NCBI GenBank assembly: GCA_905479945.1
Contig: CAJQOP010000086.1
Location: 1-36,560, forward strand
Reading direction: 5' to 3'
From: an uncultured Glaciecola sp.
GTDB taxonomy: Bacteria; Pseudomonadota; Gammaproteobacteria; Enterobacterales; Alteromonadaceae
DNA: 36,560 bases
Positions 28,740-36,560 of this stretch are shown here, piece after piece (within the stretch, counting starts at the first letter, position 1; every line of letters begins with the position of its first letter). The position numbers and the translations under genes are program-made. Under the pieces are notes generated by a model. That model saw only the letters and a program-made list of their open reading frames with translations. It was not told where the DNA came from and did no database searches.

Positions 28740-28766
28740 TTATCGGCATCGAGTAAGATTTCATAA
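28740..28766 (-). promoter_or_regulatory. Sigma-28 (FliA) type promoter for the chemoreceptor gene
   Basis: On the - strand: GCCGATAA (28740-28747), identical to the sigma-28 -10 consensus, with TTATGAAA (28759-28766) 11 nt upstream as a weak match to TAAAGTTT. It lies about 55 bp before the start codon, so the receptor is expected to be made with late flagellar genes. Confidence 0.7.
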
Positions 28767-28800
28767 ACAAAGGTCCGTATTGTTTTTGGCCGGAATGGAT

Positions 28801-29024
28801 ATGTTAAAAATTCGTAAATAATGCATAATAACTTACAATAATTGCATTAAACTGCATAATATTGTTTTTTTTATGCATGTTGCTAACGATTTTCGATTGT
28901 AATTTTGGGCACCTCGTGCTATTTATCCTAACCAGATTTTTAGACGGTGTGTAAAAGGGAGCATTGTATGTCATCGCAAATGACTGAGCAATTAATAGAA
29001 GCGGGCATGTTGATGGCTGTTGGA
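28801..29024 (+). repeat. Diverged duplicate of the oadG leader and 5' coding end (copy A)
   Basis: It aligns over its whole length with 31474-31694. Shared blocks include ATGTTAAAAATTCGTAAAT, GCATAATATTG, TTTTATGCATG, CTCGTGCTAT and CCAGATTTTT, and then the first codons of oadG. Differences are spread along the repeat, so the duplication is not recent. The right end stops at the inverted repeat of the IS6-type remnant. Confidence 0.85.
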
Positions 29025-29048
29025 GGTATTGTCAACTTATCCAGCTGA
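28968..29048 (+). pseudogene. Truncated oadG copy, cut by the IS6 remnant
   Basis: ATG 28968 opens a 26-codon frame. The first 19 codons resemble OadG (MSSQMTEQLIEAGMLMAVG against [19 protein letters not shown]), and the rest, up to TGA at 29046-29048, comes from the left end of the mobile element. The membrane segment and tail of OadG are gone, so it is non-functional as a pump subunit. A ribosome site (AAAGGGAG) and leader remain, so a short peptide could still be made. Confidence 0.8.
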
Positions 29049-29614
29049 GCCGAGCAGGCTGATGTGATAACTCACATCGGTTATTTTCATATTAAATTGT
29101 AGAGTGTTCAACACTTGAAATTAATGCTGTTTTTGCAGCTGAGTAGCTTTTAAGTTTATCGGTGACAACTTTTAATGGCCAAGCTTGCAGACCTTTGAAC
29201 AGTTTTTTGAAAAACAGCATTGCCATTTTTTATTCTTTCGTTGCTGAACTAAAACATCGATTTCATCACCATTTTGATCAACCGCTCGCCACAGATAATG
29301 TAAAACACCATGAATCTTAATGAACACCTCATCCAGATACCATGCATCACCAAGCTGCCCTCGATTTTTTTGATCTGTTTACAATAGCTTGATACGTGCT
29401 GTCTAAACCATTGACGGCAAGTTTCTTATCTTATAACAATACCGAGTGCTGTGAGTAATTCTTTGCTATCTCGCAAGCTAAGTATAGAAAGATGATTAAG
29501 CCAAACTGCATGGCTAATAATTTGTGCAGGATAACGATAACCAGCGAAGATGTTTGAATTTTTCATCAGTAGGTTATCCATAATTGGTAGGGGTGCTGTT
29601 AAGTTGACAGTACC
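29025..29614 (-). mobile_element. Decayed IS6-family insertion sequence
   Basis: About 590 bp bounded by imperfect inverted repeats: GGTATTGTCAACTTATCCAG at the left (29025) and GGTACTGTCAACTTAACAGC read inward from the right end (29614). IS6 elements are usually near 800 bp, and the part for the transposase C-terminus is missing, so there is an internal deletion of about 200 bp. The flanking 8-mers CTGTTGGA and GGCAAGTA differ, so no target duplication remains. Family named from the encoded transposase fragments. Confidence 0.78.
29092..29581 (-). pseudogene. IS6-family transposase remnant
   Basis: Read on the - strand from ATG at 29581: NSNIFAGYRYPAQIISHAVW is the typical N-terminus. An in-frame TAA follows GIVIR, and the sequence continues as ETCRQWFRQH. 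A frame change precedes RGQLGDAWYLDEVFIKIHGV (first catalytic Asp in LDEV) and another precedes AMLFFKKLFKGLQAW and VVTDKLKSYSAAKTA (second Asp). The frame ends at VEHSTI, before the region with the catalytic Glu. One stop, two frameshifts and a lost C-terminus make it inactive. Confidence 0.82.
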
Positions 29615-29654
29615 GGCAAGTAATAAATAGGTTTTACTAATAGTTCTGTTTTTT

Positions 29655-29683
29655 ATGACGTGAATAAATTATTTGTTTATACT
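29655..29683 (+). promoter_or_regulatory. Candidate promoter of the TPR-sulfotransferase gene
   Basis: ATGACG (29655-29660), a 17-nt spacer and TATACT (29678-29683), 35 bp before the GTG start. It lies just outside the right end of the IS remnant, so the gene does not need read-through. Confidence 0.45.
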
Positions 29684-29718
29684 TTTTAATAGAAAATTTA
29701 GAAAGGGAACATCAAACG

Positions 29719-31413
29719 GTGTCAGAAGAACTAAATCAAGCTATCGCGCATTTCAACAGTAATGAGCTATCTAAAGCTAAAAAAAGTTTAAAAAAGATTA
29801 AAGCTAACTCTTTCGTTAAGAAGAAGTTGGAATTTGCGATTTTAGTTAAAGAAGGAAAATACATAAAAAGCCTTTTTCTAGGTAAGCAACTTCTGCTTGA
29901 AACCAAAGATCCCAAGGAAGTTGTAGAAATTGCCAACAGCATGGCGCGACGTTATGTTGATTTAGATGACGCTGAAAATGCAGAATACTATTTTGAACTA
30001 TCATTATCACACGACGACTCAGTGGCAAATGGCGCATCCTTGATTCACTTGCTCACGCTTTATGCAATACGAAATCATTTAGTGAATATCGAGAAATTAG
30101 CGCCTAAAGCGCTTGGTTGGGCGAACCATTCAATTGAAGCCCAGATGTTATTATTGGAAAATGCCTCTAAATTTGGTTCAAAAGTGCTAGTGCAAGAGCG
30201 CTCTAAAGCACTTTTTCGCGATCTGGAATTATTGGATGGAGAACAGTTTGCGACGTTTATAGATTATTTGAATGCAGTGGGCATGGAGGAACTAAGGGAC
30301 ATAGCATGTGAGAAGTATGAAAAGAAGTTCAAAATTAGCATGGTGTCCAACAAAGTCGACCACTTGCTCAAAAATGGAAAGGTTGATGAAGCGCTAAGTT
30401 TGCTGGAGGCAGATGCTCATTCGGATCAAGCAGTTAGAATACAACATATTATAAGTAAGATTTTACACAACAAAGGTGATTTCGCTGGCGCGTTTAAAGC
30501 GGCCGAGAAAAAGGGGGCATTGCGAAAGTCCGAAGATGCCTTGATCGCGACGCATTTCAACGATGAACGTCGCATGCTAGCAGAGTTTAAAGGCACAATA
30601 CCGAAGCTACAAAAAAAACCAGATTTATTCCAGGGTGAGGAGGGGGGGAATCATGTTTTTATTTTTGGGTTTCCGCGCTCGGGTACGACACTGTTGGATA
30701 ATGTACTAGATACACAAGATGATTTATTAGTGCTTAGTGAAAGGAATATTCTTACTGCTGCGACCAGTCTCATGAAAAAATTTGGTAAAAAATATCCCAA
30801 AGACATACCGAATCTATCGCAGGATGAATTGGACATTATGAGAAAGCGTTATTTGGAAATCATAGTGGATGAACAAGGATTCAAGATTCCAGAGTCAGGC
30901 ATAATTATTGAAAAAAATCCGCACTTCACAGATCGCTTGCCACTAATTAAGGCCTTATTTCCTGGCTCTAAGTTAATTGTCAATATTCGGCATCCTCTTG
31001 ATGTTTGCCTCAGTTGCTTGCAGCAAAACTTTTCTAAGGGCATACAAAACTCTCATCTAATGGTATTTCAAGATATCGTTAACCGCTATGTTTCAATGTT
31101 TGAACTGTTAGAGCGATATGAACGTGAATTAAGTATCGACCTTTTGTATGTCAGGTATGAAGATTTAGTTGATGATTTAAAAGGTGAGATGGAGAAAGTA
31201 TTCGATTACATAGGCTTTGCACCTAACAGCAGTTATTTGGAATTTCATAAGCATGCCAATGAAAAGTATGTCACTAGTGCATCTAAAGGCCAGACGAGTC
31301 AGCCTCTATATCAGTCCTCAAGATATAAGTGGAAAAAGTACAATACCGAATTGGCCCCCTATTTTGATGACTTAAGATATTTTGTTAATAAGTTTGGTTA
31401 TGACTTTGATTAG
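29719..31413 (+). CDS. TPR-containing sulfotransferase
   Basis: 564 residues, GTG start with GAAAGGGA about 10 bp upstream. The N-terminal half (about 1-300) is helical and TPR-like (for example ANSMARRYVDLDDAENAEYY). The C-terminal half is a PAPS-dependent sulfotransferase: the 5'-phosphosulfate loop is FGFPRSGTTLLD (residues 316-327), and the 3'-phosphate site has R424 and S432 (RHPLDVCLS), correctly spaced. No signal peptide or membrane segment is seen, so it is cytoplasmic. The acceptor is unknown; candidates include exopolysaccharide, lipid or protein. It stands alone between the IS remnant and the oad operon, inside two copies of the oad leader. Confidence 0.85.
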   Translation: MSEELNQAIAHFNSNELSKAKKSLKKIKANSFVKKKLEFAILVKEGKYIKSLFLGKQLLLETKDPKEVVEIANSMARRYVDLDDAENAEYYFELSLSHDDSVANGASLIHLLTLYAIRNHLVNIEKLAPKALGWANHSIEAQMLLLENASKFGSKVLVQERSKALFRDLELLDGEQFATFIDYLNAVGMEELRDIACEKYEKKFKISMVSNKVDHLLKNGKVDEALSLLEADAHSDQAVRIQHIISKILHNKGDFAGAFKAAEKKGALRKSEDALIATHFNDERRMLAEFKGTIPKLQKKPDLFQGEEGGNHVFIFGFPRSGTTLLDNVLDTQDDLLVLSERNILTAATSLMKKFGKKYPKDIPNLSQDELDIMRKRYLEIIVDEQGFKIPESGIIIEKNPHFTDRLPLIKALFPGSKLIVNIRHPLDVCLSCLQQNFSKGIQNSHLMVFQDIVNRYVSMFELLERYERELSIDLLYVRYEDLVDDLKGEMEKVFDYIGFAPNSSYLEFHKHANEKYVTSASKGQTSQPLYQSSRYKWKKYNTELAPYFDDLRYFVNKFGYDFD

Positions 31414-31473
31414 GCGTAAATCAAATGACGCTTTAAGATCGTGAATTCACGGTATGTTACTCAGATTGTAAAA

Positions 31474-31694
31474 ATGTTAAAAATTCGTAAATGATGCATA
31501 AAAACTTACTATTAACCTATTGCTGTGCATAATATTGTGTTTTTATGCATGTGCAGCCTTGTTTTGATTGTAATTTTATTAGCCTCGTGCTATCTATCCT
31601 CTCCAGATTTTTGGATAAAAAGAGATAAAGGATCACTATGGATACGCAAATGACCGACCAGTTAATAGAAGCCGGTGTTTTACTCGCCGTAGGT
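31474..31694 (+). repeat. oadG leader and 5' coding end (copy B, intact)
   Basis: Partner of the repeat at 28801-29024 in the same orientation, about 2.7 kb away. It contains TGCATAA at 31495-31501 and 31526-31532 and its inverse TTATGCA at 31543-31549, all also present in copy A. This copy leads into the complete oadG gene and is presumably the working control region. Confidence 0.85.
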
Positions 31695-31910
31695 ATGTCA
31701 GTTGTTTTTGCTTTTTTAACCTTACTTATTGCTGCCATTCACGCTATAGCATGGTTTTGTCGAGCATTTCCTTCGGCTGAAATTGAATCCCCAAAATCAC
31801 ATCAAAAGAAAGTTAGCAATAATACATCATCGACGTCAGTGAGGCCTCAAATCGCCGCCGCAATTACAGCCGCGGTGCATACGCACAGACACACAACGTT
31901 AAGGAACTAG
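31638..31910 (+). CDS. oadG: Oxaloacetate decarboxylase gamma subunit OadG
   Basis: 90 residues. A short polar N-terminus ([19 protein letters not shown]) leads into one membrane helix (about 18-45), and a hydrophilic tail ends in a His-containing stretch ([10 protein letters not shown]), as in OadG, where the tail helps assembly of the Na+ pump and binds zinc. AAGGA lies 8 bp before the ATG. It is first in the order oadG-oadA-oadB, with 10 bp to oadA. Small OadG proteins are poorly conserved; the context makes the call secure. Confidence 0.92.
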   Translation: MDTQMTDQLIEAGVLLAVGMSVVFAFLTLLIAAIHAIAWFCRAFPSAEIESPKSHQKKVSNNTSSTSVRPQIAAAITAAVHTHRHTTLRN

Positions 31911-31920
31911 GGAACACATT

Positions 31921-33705
31921 ATGCCAAATCCATTAAAAATAACGGAACTGGTTTTGCGTGACGCGCATCAATCTTTGCTTGCGACGCGTATGCGCCTGGA
32001 AGATATGCTTCCCATAGCAGCAAAACTGGATGACGTAGGATATTGGTCGATTGAGTCATGGGGCGGTGCAACGTTCGACTCCTGCATTCGTTACTTAGGC
32101 GAAGACCCTTGGGAACGCATAAGAGCGCTGAAAGCCGCTATGCCAAAAACGCCGCAGCAAATGCTGTTACGTGGTCAGAACTTATTGGGTTATCGCCACT
32201 ATGCCGACGACGTTGTCGAGAAGTTTGTTGAACGTGCTCATGCAAATGGTGTAGATGTATTCCGAATTTTTGATGCAATGAATGATGTGCGCAACCTAGA
32301 AACAGCCGTTAAATCAGCAATTAAAGTCGGTGCGCATGCACAAGGCACTATTTCCTATACAGTTAGCCCAGTACATAATTTGCAACTTTGGCTAGATATG
32401 GCAAAGCGCTTGGAAGACATGGGCGTGCACTCAATCTGTATTAAAGACATGGCTGGCCTATTAAAGCCATATGATTGTGAAGCTTTAATTACCGGTTTAA
32501 AGGAAACGGTTAAGGTACCAATTGCTATGCAGTGCCATGCAACAACGGGTTTAAGCACCGCAACATATCAAAAAGCCGTTGATGCAGGCATTGATATGCT
32601 TGATACCGCGATTTCTTCTATGAGCATGACCTATGGCCACACAGCAACAGAAACCATGGTTTCAATTGTCGAAGGAACCGACCGAGACACCGGCTTAGAT
32701 ATTGAAAAGTTAGCGGACATATCGGCTTATTTTCGTGGTGTGCGCAAAAAGTATGCTCAGTTTGAAGGTTCTTTAAAAGGCGTTGATCCGCGCATTCTTA
32801 TTGCTCAGGTGCCGGGCGGCATGCTAACCAACATGGAAAGTCAATTAAGAGAGCAGGGCGCTGAAGATAAGTTCGATGAGGTGTTATTAGAAATTCCTAA
32901 GGTGAGAGAAGATCTCGGGTTCATACCATTAGTAACGCCTACATCTCAAATTGTAGGTACACAAGCAGTATTAAACGTACTTACAGGTGAGCGATATAAA
33001 AGTATCACCAAAGAAACTGCGGGCGTATTGAAGGGAGAGTATGGCGCGACAGCCGCACCGGTTAATAAAGAACTGCAAGAACGCGTGCTCGATGGCGGCG
33101 AGGTCATTACATGCAGACCCGCTGACGTGATTGCGCCAGAACTAGAAAAATTAGAAGAAGAATTAGATGCACTAACTGAGCAAAAATCATTGCGTATTGC
33201 CGAGCACAAAGTAGATGACGTCCTTACTTATGCGCTATTTCCGCAAGTTGGTTTGAAATTTATTGAAAATCGCGACAATCCAAGTGCATTTGAACCCGCA
33301 CCTTCACAAGAGACTGTGGTTATTGATGCCACCAGTGCAGAGCCATTGGCTGGCGACGCTGCCGCTTATCAAGTGCGAGTGGAAGGGCAGGTTTACCATG
33401 TTGAAGTTGCTCAAAATGGCGAAGTTAGTCATATATCTTCTGAAACATCGGCTAGTCAACCCTTATCTGCCGCACCAACTAGCGTTAGAGCAGGAACAGA
33501 TGTTCCAGCGCCGCTATCAGGTAATATAGTTAAGATCGTGGTTGCTCAAGGTGAACAAGTAAATGAAGGCGATGTCATTTTGATACTTGAAGCTATGAAG
33601 ATGGAAACTGAAATGCGCAGCGCTGTTTCGGGTTTTGTGCAACAAATTAATGTTAAAGATGGCGATGCAGTGCAAGCCGGGCAAACAATGATGGTTATTG
33701 GGTAG
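31921..33705 (+). CDS. oadA: Oxaloacetate decarboxylase alpha subunit OadA (biotin carrier)
   Basis: 594 residues. The carboxyltransferase barrel (about 1-300: [14 protein letters not shown] with D14, K175 in IKDMAGL, H206 in QCHATTG) takes CO2 from oxaloacetate. A middle domain follows (about 300-450). A variable linker (about 450-520) joins it to a biotinyl domain with the lysine K560 in EAMKME. The metal-binding pair is H-x-H in Vibrio OadA (H207, H209), but here the first position is Gln (Q204). D14, K175 and H206 keep the expected spacing. Pyruvate carboxylase subunit B is excluded by the oadG and oadB neighbours. oadB follows 4 bp later. Confidence 0.95.
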   Translation: MPNPLKITELVLRDAHQSLLATRMRLEDMLPIAAKLDDVGYWSIESWGGATFDSCIRYLGEDPWERIRALKAAMPKTPQQMLLRGQNLLGYRHYADDVVEKFVERAHANGVDVFRIFDAMNDVRNLETAVKSAIKVGAHAQGTISYTVSPVHNLQLWLDMAKRLEDMGVHSICIKDMAGLLKPYDCEALITGLKETVKVPIAMQCHATTGLSTATYQKAVDAGIDMLDTAISSMSMTYGHTATETMVSIVEGTDRDTGLDIEKLADISAYFRGVRKKYAQFEGSLKGVDPRILIAQVPGGMLTNMESQLREQGAEDKFDEVLLEIPKVREDLGFIPLVTPTSQIVGTQAVLNVLTGERYKSITKETAGVLKGEYGATAAPVNKELQERVLDGGEVITCRPADVIAPELEKLEEELDALTEQKSLRIAEHKVDDVLTYALFPQVGLKFIENRDNPSAFEPAPSQETVVIDATSAEPLAGDAAAYQVRVEGQVYHVEVAQNGEVSHISSETSASQPLSAAPTSVRAGTDVPAPLSGNIVKIVVAQGEQVNEGDVILILEAMKMETEMRSAVSGFVQQINVKDGDAVQAGQTMMVIG

Positions 33706-33709
33706 AGTC

Positions 33710-34843
33710 ATGGAACAATTATTAATTCTTTGGGAAAGCACTTCTTTACCGCATTTTGACTATAAACAAATTATAATGATGTTTGTTGGCTTCGGCTTAC
33801 TGTATCTAGCCATCGTGCGCAAGTTTGAGCCGCTGTTGTTACTTCCAATTGGCTTTGGCGCAATACTCACGAATATCCCTTTAGCGGGCTTTAGTGAGGC
33901 CGGTGGACTATTACATTATATCTACGAAGTTGGTGTTAGTACCGGCGTTTTTCCTTTGCTCATTTTTATGGGTGTTGGCGCCATGACTGACTTTAGCGCT
34001 CTCATCGCAAACCCACGCATGCTGTTATTAGGCGCTGCAGCTCAGTTTGGTATTTTCGCTACCTTATTTGGTGCCATTTTATTAAATGGTTTGCCATGGT
34101 TTGAGTTTACACTGCAAGATGCCTCCGCAATAGCCATTATTGGCGGGGCCGATGGGCCAACTGCCATATTTTTGGCGTCAAAATTGGCACCTGATTTACT
34201 GGGCGCTATCGCAGTCGCTGCATATTCTTACATGGCCTTAGTACCCATCATTCAACCGCCCATTATGAGAGCCTTAACAACGCCTGAAGAACGCAAGCTG
34301 CCTATGGCTCAATTAAGAGTTGTAACAAAGAAAGAAAAAATCCTATTCCCTCTGGCGGTACTGGTCTTAACCTTAATACTTCTGCCAGCAGCAACGCCAC
34401 TGGTAGGTATGTTCTGTTTCGGTAACTTACTCAAAGAATGTGGGGTGGTTGATCGTTTAAGCAACACTGCACAAAACGAGCTGATTAATATCGTTACGAT
34501 ATTTTTAGGGCTTGCTGTTGGTTCACGGCTCAGCGCCGATAAATTTTTGACAGCGGAAACCCTCGGAATTTTGGCGCTTGGTGCGGTTGCGTTCTCAATA
34601 GGAACAGCTTCTGGCGTAATAATGGCCAAAATAATGAATAGGTTCAGCAAAGATAATATTAATCCATTAATTGGCGCAGCAGGTGTTTCAGCCGTACCAA
34701 TGGCTGCTCGTGTGGTTAATAAAGTCGGCCTAGAAGCTAATCCGCACAACTTCCTGTTGATGCACGCCATGGGGCCAAATGTTGCCGGAGTATTAGGTTC
34801 GGCGGTTGCCGCGGGGATATTGTTGGCATTGGTGGGGCCTTAA
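33710..34843 (+). CDS. oadB: Oxaloacetate decarboxylase beta subunit OadB (Na+ pump)
   Basis: 377 residues from ATG 33710. A TTG at 33698 lies in frame, but it overlaps oadA and adds only four residues. It is a multi-spanning membrane protein that decarboxylates carboxybiotin and exports Na+. The key motif [20 protein letters not shown] holds the membrane Asp thought to bind Na+. A second conserved stretch is [19 protein letters not shown]. Length and topology fit the short OadB type. The gene ends the oad operon; a hairpin follows 68 bp later. Confidence 0.95.
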   Translation: MEQLLILWESTSLPHFDYKQIIMMFVGFGLLYLAIVRKFEPLLLLPIGFGAILTNIPLAGFSEAGGLLHYIYEVGVSTGVFPLLIFMGVGAMTDFSALIANPRMLLLGAAAQFGIFATLFGAILLNGLPWFEFTLQDASAIAIIGGADGPTAIFLASKLAPDLLGAIAVAAYSYMALVPIIQPPIMRALTTPEERKLPMAQLRVVTKKEKILFPLAVLVLTLILLPAATPLVGMFCFGNLLKECGVVDRLSNTAQNELINIVTIFLGLAVGSRLSADKFLTAETLGILALGAVAFSIGTASGVIMAKIMNRFSKDNINPLIGAAGVSAVPMAARVVNKVGLEANPHNFLLMHAMGPNVAGVLGSAVAAGILLALVGP

Positions 34844-34890
34844 TGCCCCTGCAGTGCCCAAGAGCCTCGTGTTAGACAGAACGACTTCTT

Positions 34891-34899
34891 TGGCATAAT
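34891..34899 (+). promoter_or_regulatory. Possible extended -10 promoter before the usher-like gene
   Basis: TGGCATAAT at 34891-34899 has a TGN extension and a five-of-six -10 hexamer. There is no good -35. If used, the transcript would begin near 34906 and include the following hairpin. Confidence 0.3.
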
Positions 34900-34911
34900 C
34901 CTTGCTGTGTT

Positions 34912-34939
34912 AACACCGATTAGTCTTGATTGGTGTTTT
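34912..34939 (+). terminator. Hairpin after oadB, touching the next start codon
   Basis: AACACCGAT (34912-34920) and ATTGGTGTT (34929-34937) form nine pairs, one of them G-U, around an 8-nt loop, with a TTTT run. The start codon of the next gene is at 34941, so this could end oad transcripts or act as an attenuator of the next gene. Confidence 0.5.
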
Positions 34940-34940
34940 C

Positions 34941-36560
34941 ATGTTTCGATATTCTTTCCTATTGGTTTTTCTAAGCTTAAGTTTGTTTGCGCAAACTCAA
35001 GAGTTAAACTCGCCTATTCACCCCATTGAATTAGAGCCGTCGCGCTTTGAGAATGGTGAAGAACTTATTGTGACAATAAGGATAGGAAAATATAAGTTTT
35101 CTGAAATCCTGATCACCAAAAGTCAAAACGGTTATCAAACTGAGTTAGTTGCATTATTCGAAGTTTTAGAGTTTCCAATCAAACAAGAAGGCAGTCGTTT
35201 CGGTTATCAAGGCTGGTTTGTTAACGATGCAAATAATTTTTCCCTCATTGAAGCTGAAAACTCCAATGCTTTTGTGATCAAAGCAATCGACAAAACTTTT
35301 AGTTTAGACCAAGCAAACTATAGTATTGCTGACGGTTCGCTGCAGGTCGAAATTGCTGAGGTAGGTAAGTGGTTTGCTATTTATTTTGAGGTTGATGAAA
35401 TAAACCAGAGTTTGCTTATTTCAGCCGATTATCAATTTCCTTTTGAAGCTAGATTAGCGCGCGAGGCCAGAGAGGTGCGAGACATCACTTCCCCTTACCC
35501 AGTGATGCCTTATAGACGCTCATCTGTCGAAATTCTGTCAGGTCAAGCCCTTGATGTTCAAATCAACTCAAATCATTCAGAGAGCCAAAATTCGGCGGGA
35601 TATAGCGTACTAGGAGCAAGAGACGTAGCATTACTGGAAACACGGTTTTTTGTTGCGGGTAATGATCAAGGTGGGCTAACAGATGCACGCTTTACTGCGG
35701 GTCGCTCCTCTCAACAGAAAGGCCTGCTGGGGCCGTTAAATGCAAGTCGCTTTCAATTTGGTGACGTGACACCTGTGCGATTGGGTAGTCGAAGTATTTC
35801 AGCACAATCACGCGGCATCTACATCACCAACGGCAGTCTCAATACAATTAAGGGTATTGAAGTTACCTCCTTTTCAGGCCCAATATTGCAAGGCTGGGAC
35901 GTAGAACTTTATCGTAATGGCATTCTCCTTGATCAAAGGCTAGCGGTGGTAAGCGGGCGATATGAATTTGATGATGTACCCTTAAACTATGGGCAAAATA
36001 GTTTTGAAATTATTCAATATGGCCCGCAAGGCCAAGTTCTTAGTAATACTTATGAAAAACTCATTGATAGCAGCACAAGTTTAGATAAAGAATGGACATA
36101 CGACCTTTCCTTAGTTGAATTAGGCGAAACATTATTTTCACAAAGTACAATTGGCGCTCCCGAATTTACCGGCTACGCGCTAACTGGTGAATATAGTAAA
36201 GGCTTATCAAAAGATTTGAGCGTGCGCTTCGGGCATTCCTCCATTTTTGGGGATGATGATAATCTCAATATTTTGTCGGCAGGGGGTAATTATAGGGCAA
36301 CTGACAGTATCCTATTAGGCTTTGATTTATCTGCAGACACAGGTGATGAGTTTAGGTTTGATATAAATGCAAGAACAGCGTTTGGGAAACATGCCGTTCG
36401 ATTAGCCTATCAAGGCTTTCAACAACAGCCCAGCGACGCAGTAGATAAGGTACTTTCGCACCGACTAAGTGTCTTGAATAATGGTCCCATAATGTCTAAC
36501 CGACACTTTAGAGCATCTTATCAAAACGTGATCTCTGCAATTGACAATGGCTTAGGCAGC
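34941..36560 (+). CDS. Usher-like outer-membrane protein (3' end outside window)
   Basis: The frame is open for 540 codons from ATG 34941 to the window edge. A signal peptide is clear (MFRYSFLLVFLSLSLFAQ). There follow a mixed beta domain (about 25-170), then motifs that resemble the middle of chaperone-usher proteins and their TcfC-like relatives: FQFGDVTPVRLG, SRGIYITNGS, and GWDVELYRNGILLDQR with GRYEFDDVPLNYGQNSFEII. From about residue 395 the pattern of alternating short strands fits an outer-membrane barrel. No chaperone or pilin gene lies upstream. Its true family and end need the sequence to the right; usher is a resemblance, not a firm call. Confidence 0.6.
   Translation, partial: MFRYSFLLVFLSLSLFAQTQELNSPIHPIELEPSRFENGEELIVTIRIGKYKFSEILITKSQNGYQTELVALFEVLEFPIKQEGSRFGYQGWFVNDANNFSLIEAENSNAFVIKAIDKTFSLDQANYSIADGSLQVEIAEVGKWFAIYFEVDEINQSLLISADYQFPFEARLAREAREVRDITSPYPVMPYRRSSVEILSGQALDVQINSNHSESQNSAGYSVLGARDVALLETRFFVAGNDQGGLTDARFTAGRSSQQKGLLGPLNASRFQFGDVTPVRLGSRSISAQSRGIYITNGSLNTIKGIEVTSFSGPILQGWDVELYRNGILLDQRLAVVSGRYEFDDVPLNYGQNSFEIIQYGPQGQVLSNTYEKLIDSSTSLDKEWTYDLSLVELGETLFSQSTIGAPEFTGYALTGEYSKGLSKDLSVRFGHSSIFGDDDNLNILSAGGNYRATDSILLGFDLSADTGDEFRFDINARTAFGKHAVRLAYQGFQQQPSDAVDKVLSHRLSVLNNGPIMSNRHFRASYQNVISAIDNGLGS

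Noticed and set aside
28895..28940. Sigma-54 promoter suggested by GGGCAC...TGC in the left oad leader
   Set aside because: The GG-to-GC spacing is two bases too short, and the intact leader copy does not keep the GGCAC part.
29061..29078. GATGTGA-TAAC-TCACATC, resembling a CRP site
   Set aside because: The half-sites are 4 bp apart rather than the 6 bp CRP needs, and the site lies inside a decayed IS element with no gene start nearby.
33698..33709. TTG start for oadB four codons upstream
   Set aside because: It overlaps the end of oadA; the ATG at 33710 gives the normal OadB N-terminus.
34309..34770. A 153-codon - strand frame inside oadB
   Set aside because: Antisense shadow of a conserved membrane protein gene; no ribosome site or family resemblance.

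Overview
The window is a stretch of gammaproteobacterial chromosome with moderate to low GC, most likely from a marine, polarly flagellated member of the Alteromonadales (Alteromonas/Glaciecola/Paraglaciecola-like). This placement is inferred from four things: a cheYZAB-parC-parP-cheW order, the recX-alaS-csrA-tRNA-Ser-tRNA-Arg block, an OadGAB sodium pump, and a large TonB receptor grouped with exported peptidases. No database search was possible.

Layout. 1-7310: a + strand chemotaxis block (cheY, cut by the window edge, then cheZ, cheA, cheB, parC, parP, cheW, terminator, DUF2802 membrane protein). It encodes the signalling core plus the ParC/ParP system that holds chemotaxis arrays at the cell pole. 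7447-12270: methionine biosynthesis, with metA behind three tandem MetJ boxes and a B12-dependent methionine synthase carried as two adjacent genes. 12416-13021: a DUF938 methyltransferase, closed by a bidirectional terminator. 13101-20865: a - strand peptide-use group (S9 peptidase, 1061-residue TonB-dependent receptor, M13 metallopeptidase lipoprotein). 20943-22319: a FemAB/GNAT-like protein, divergent from recX. 22369-26639: recX, alaS, csrA, tRNA-Ser(GCU) and two tRNA-Arg(ACG), in the usual gammaproteobacterial order but without recA. 26718-28685: a NIT-domain chemoreceptor on the - strand with a perfect flagellar sigma-28 -10 box, which ties it to the chemotaxis block.

28800-31700 is the scarred accessory part. 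A diverged second copy of the oadG leader and first codons is cut by a decayed IS6-family element. A TPR-sulfotransferase gene follows, and then the intact oadG leader. oadG-oadA-oadB (31638-34843) encode the Na+-translocating oxaloacetate decarboxylase. From 34941 a secreted usher-like outer-membrane protein is open to the right edge (540 codons visible).

No CRISPR array, phage, toxin-antitoxin or clearly new defence system was seen. The observations most worth a second look are the two-gene MetH, the triple repeat in the CheA linker, the duplicated and IS-scarred oad leader, a Gln in place of a metal-binding His in OadA, a 12-bp motif shared by the TonB-receptor and M13-peptidase promoters, and the unplaced usher-like protein at the right edge.
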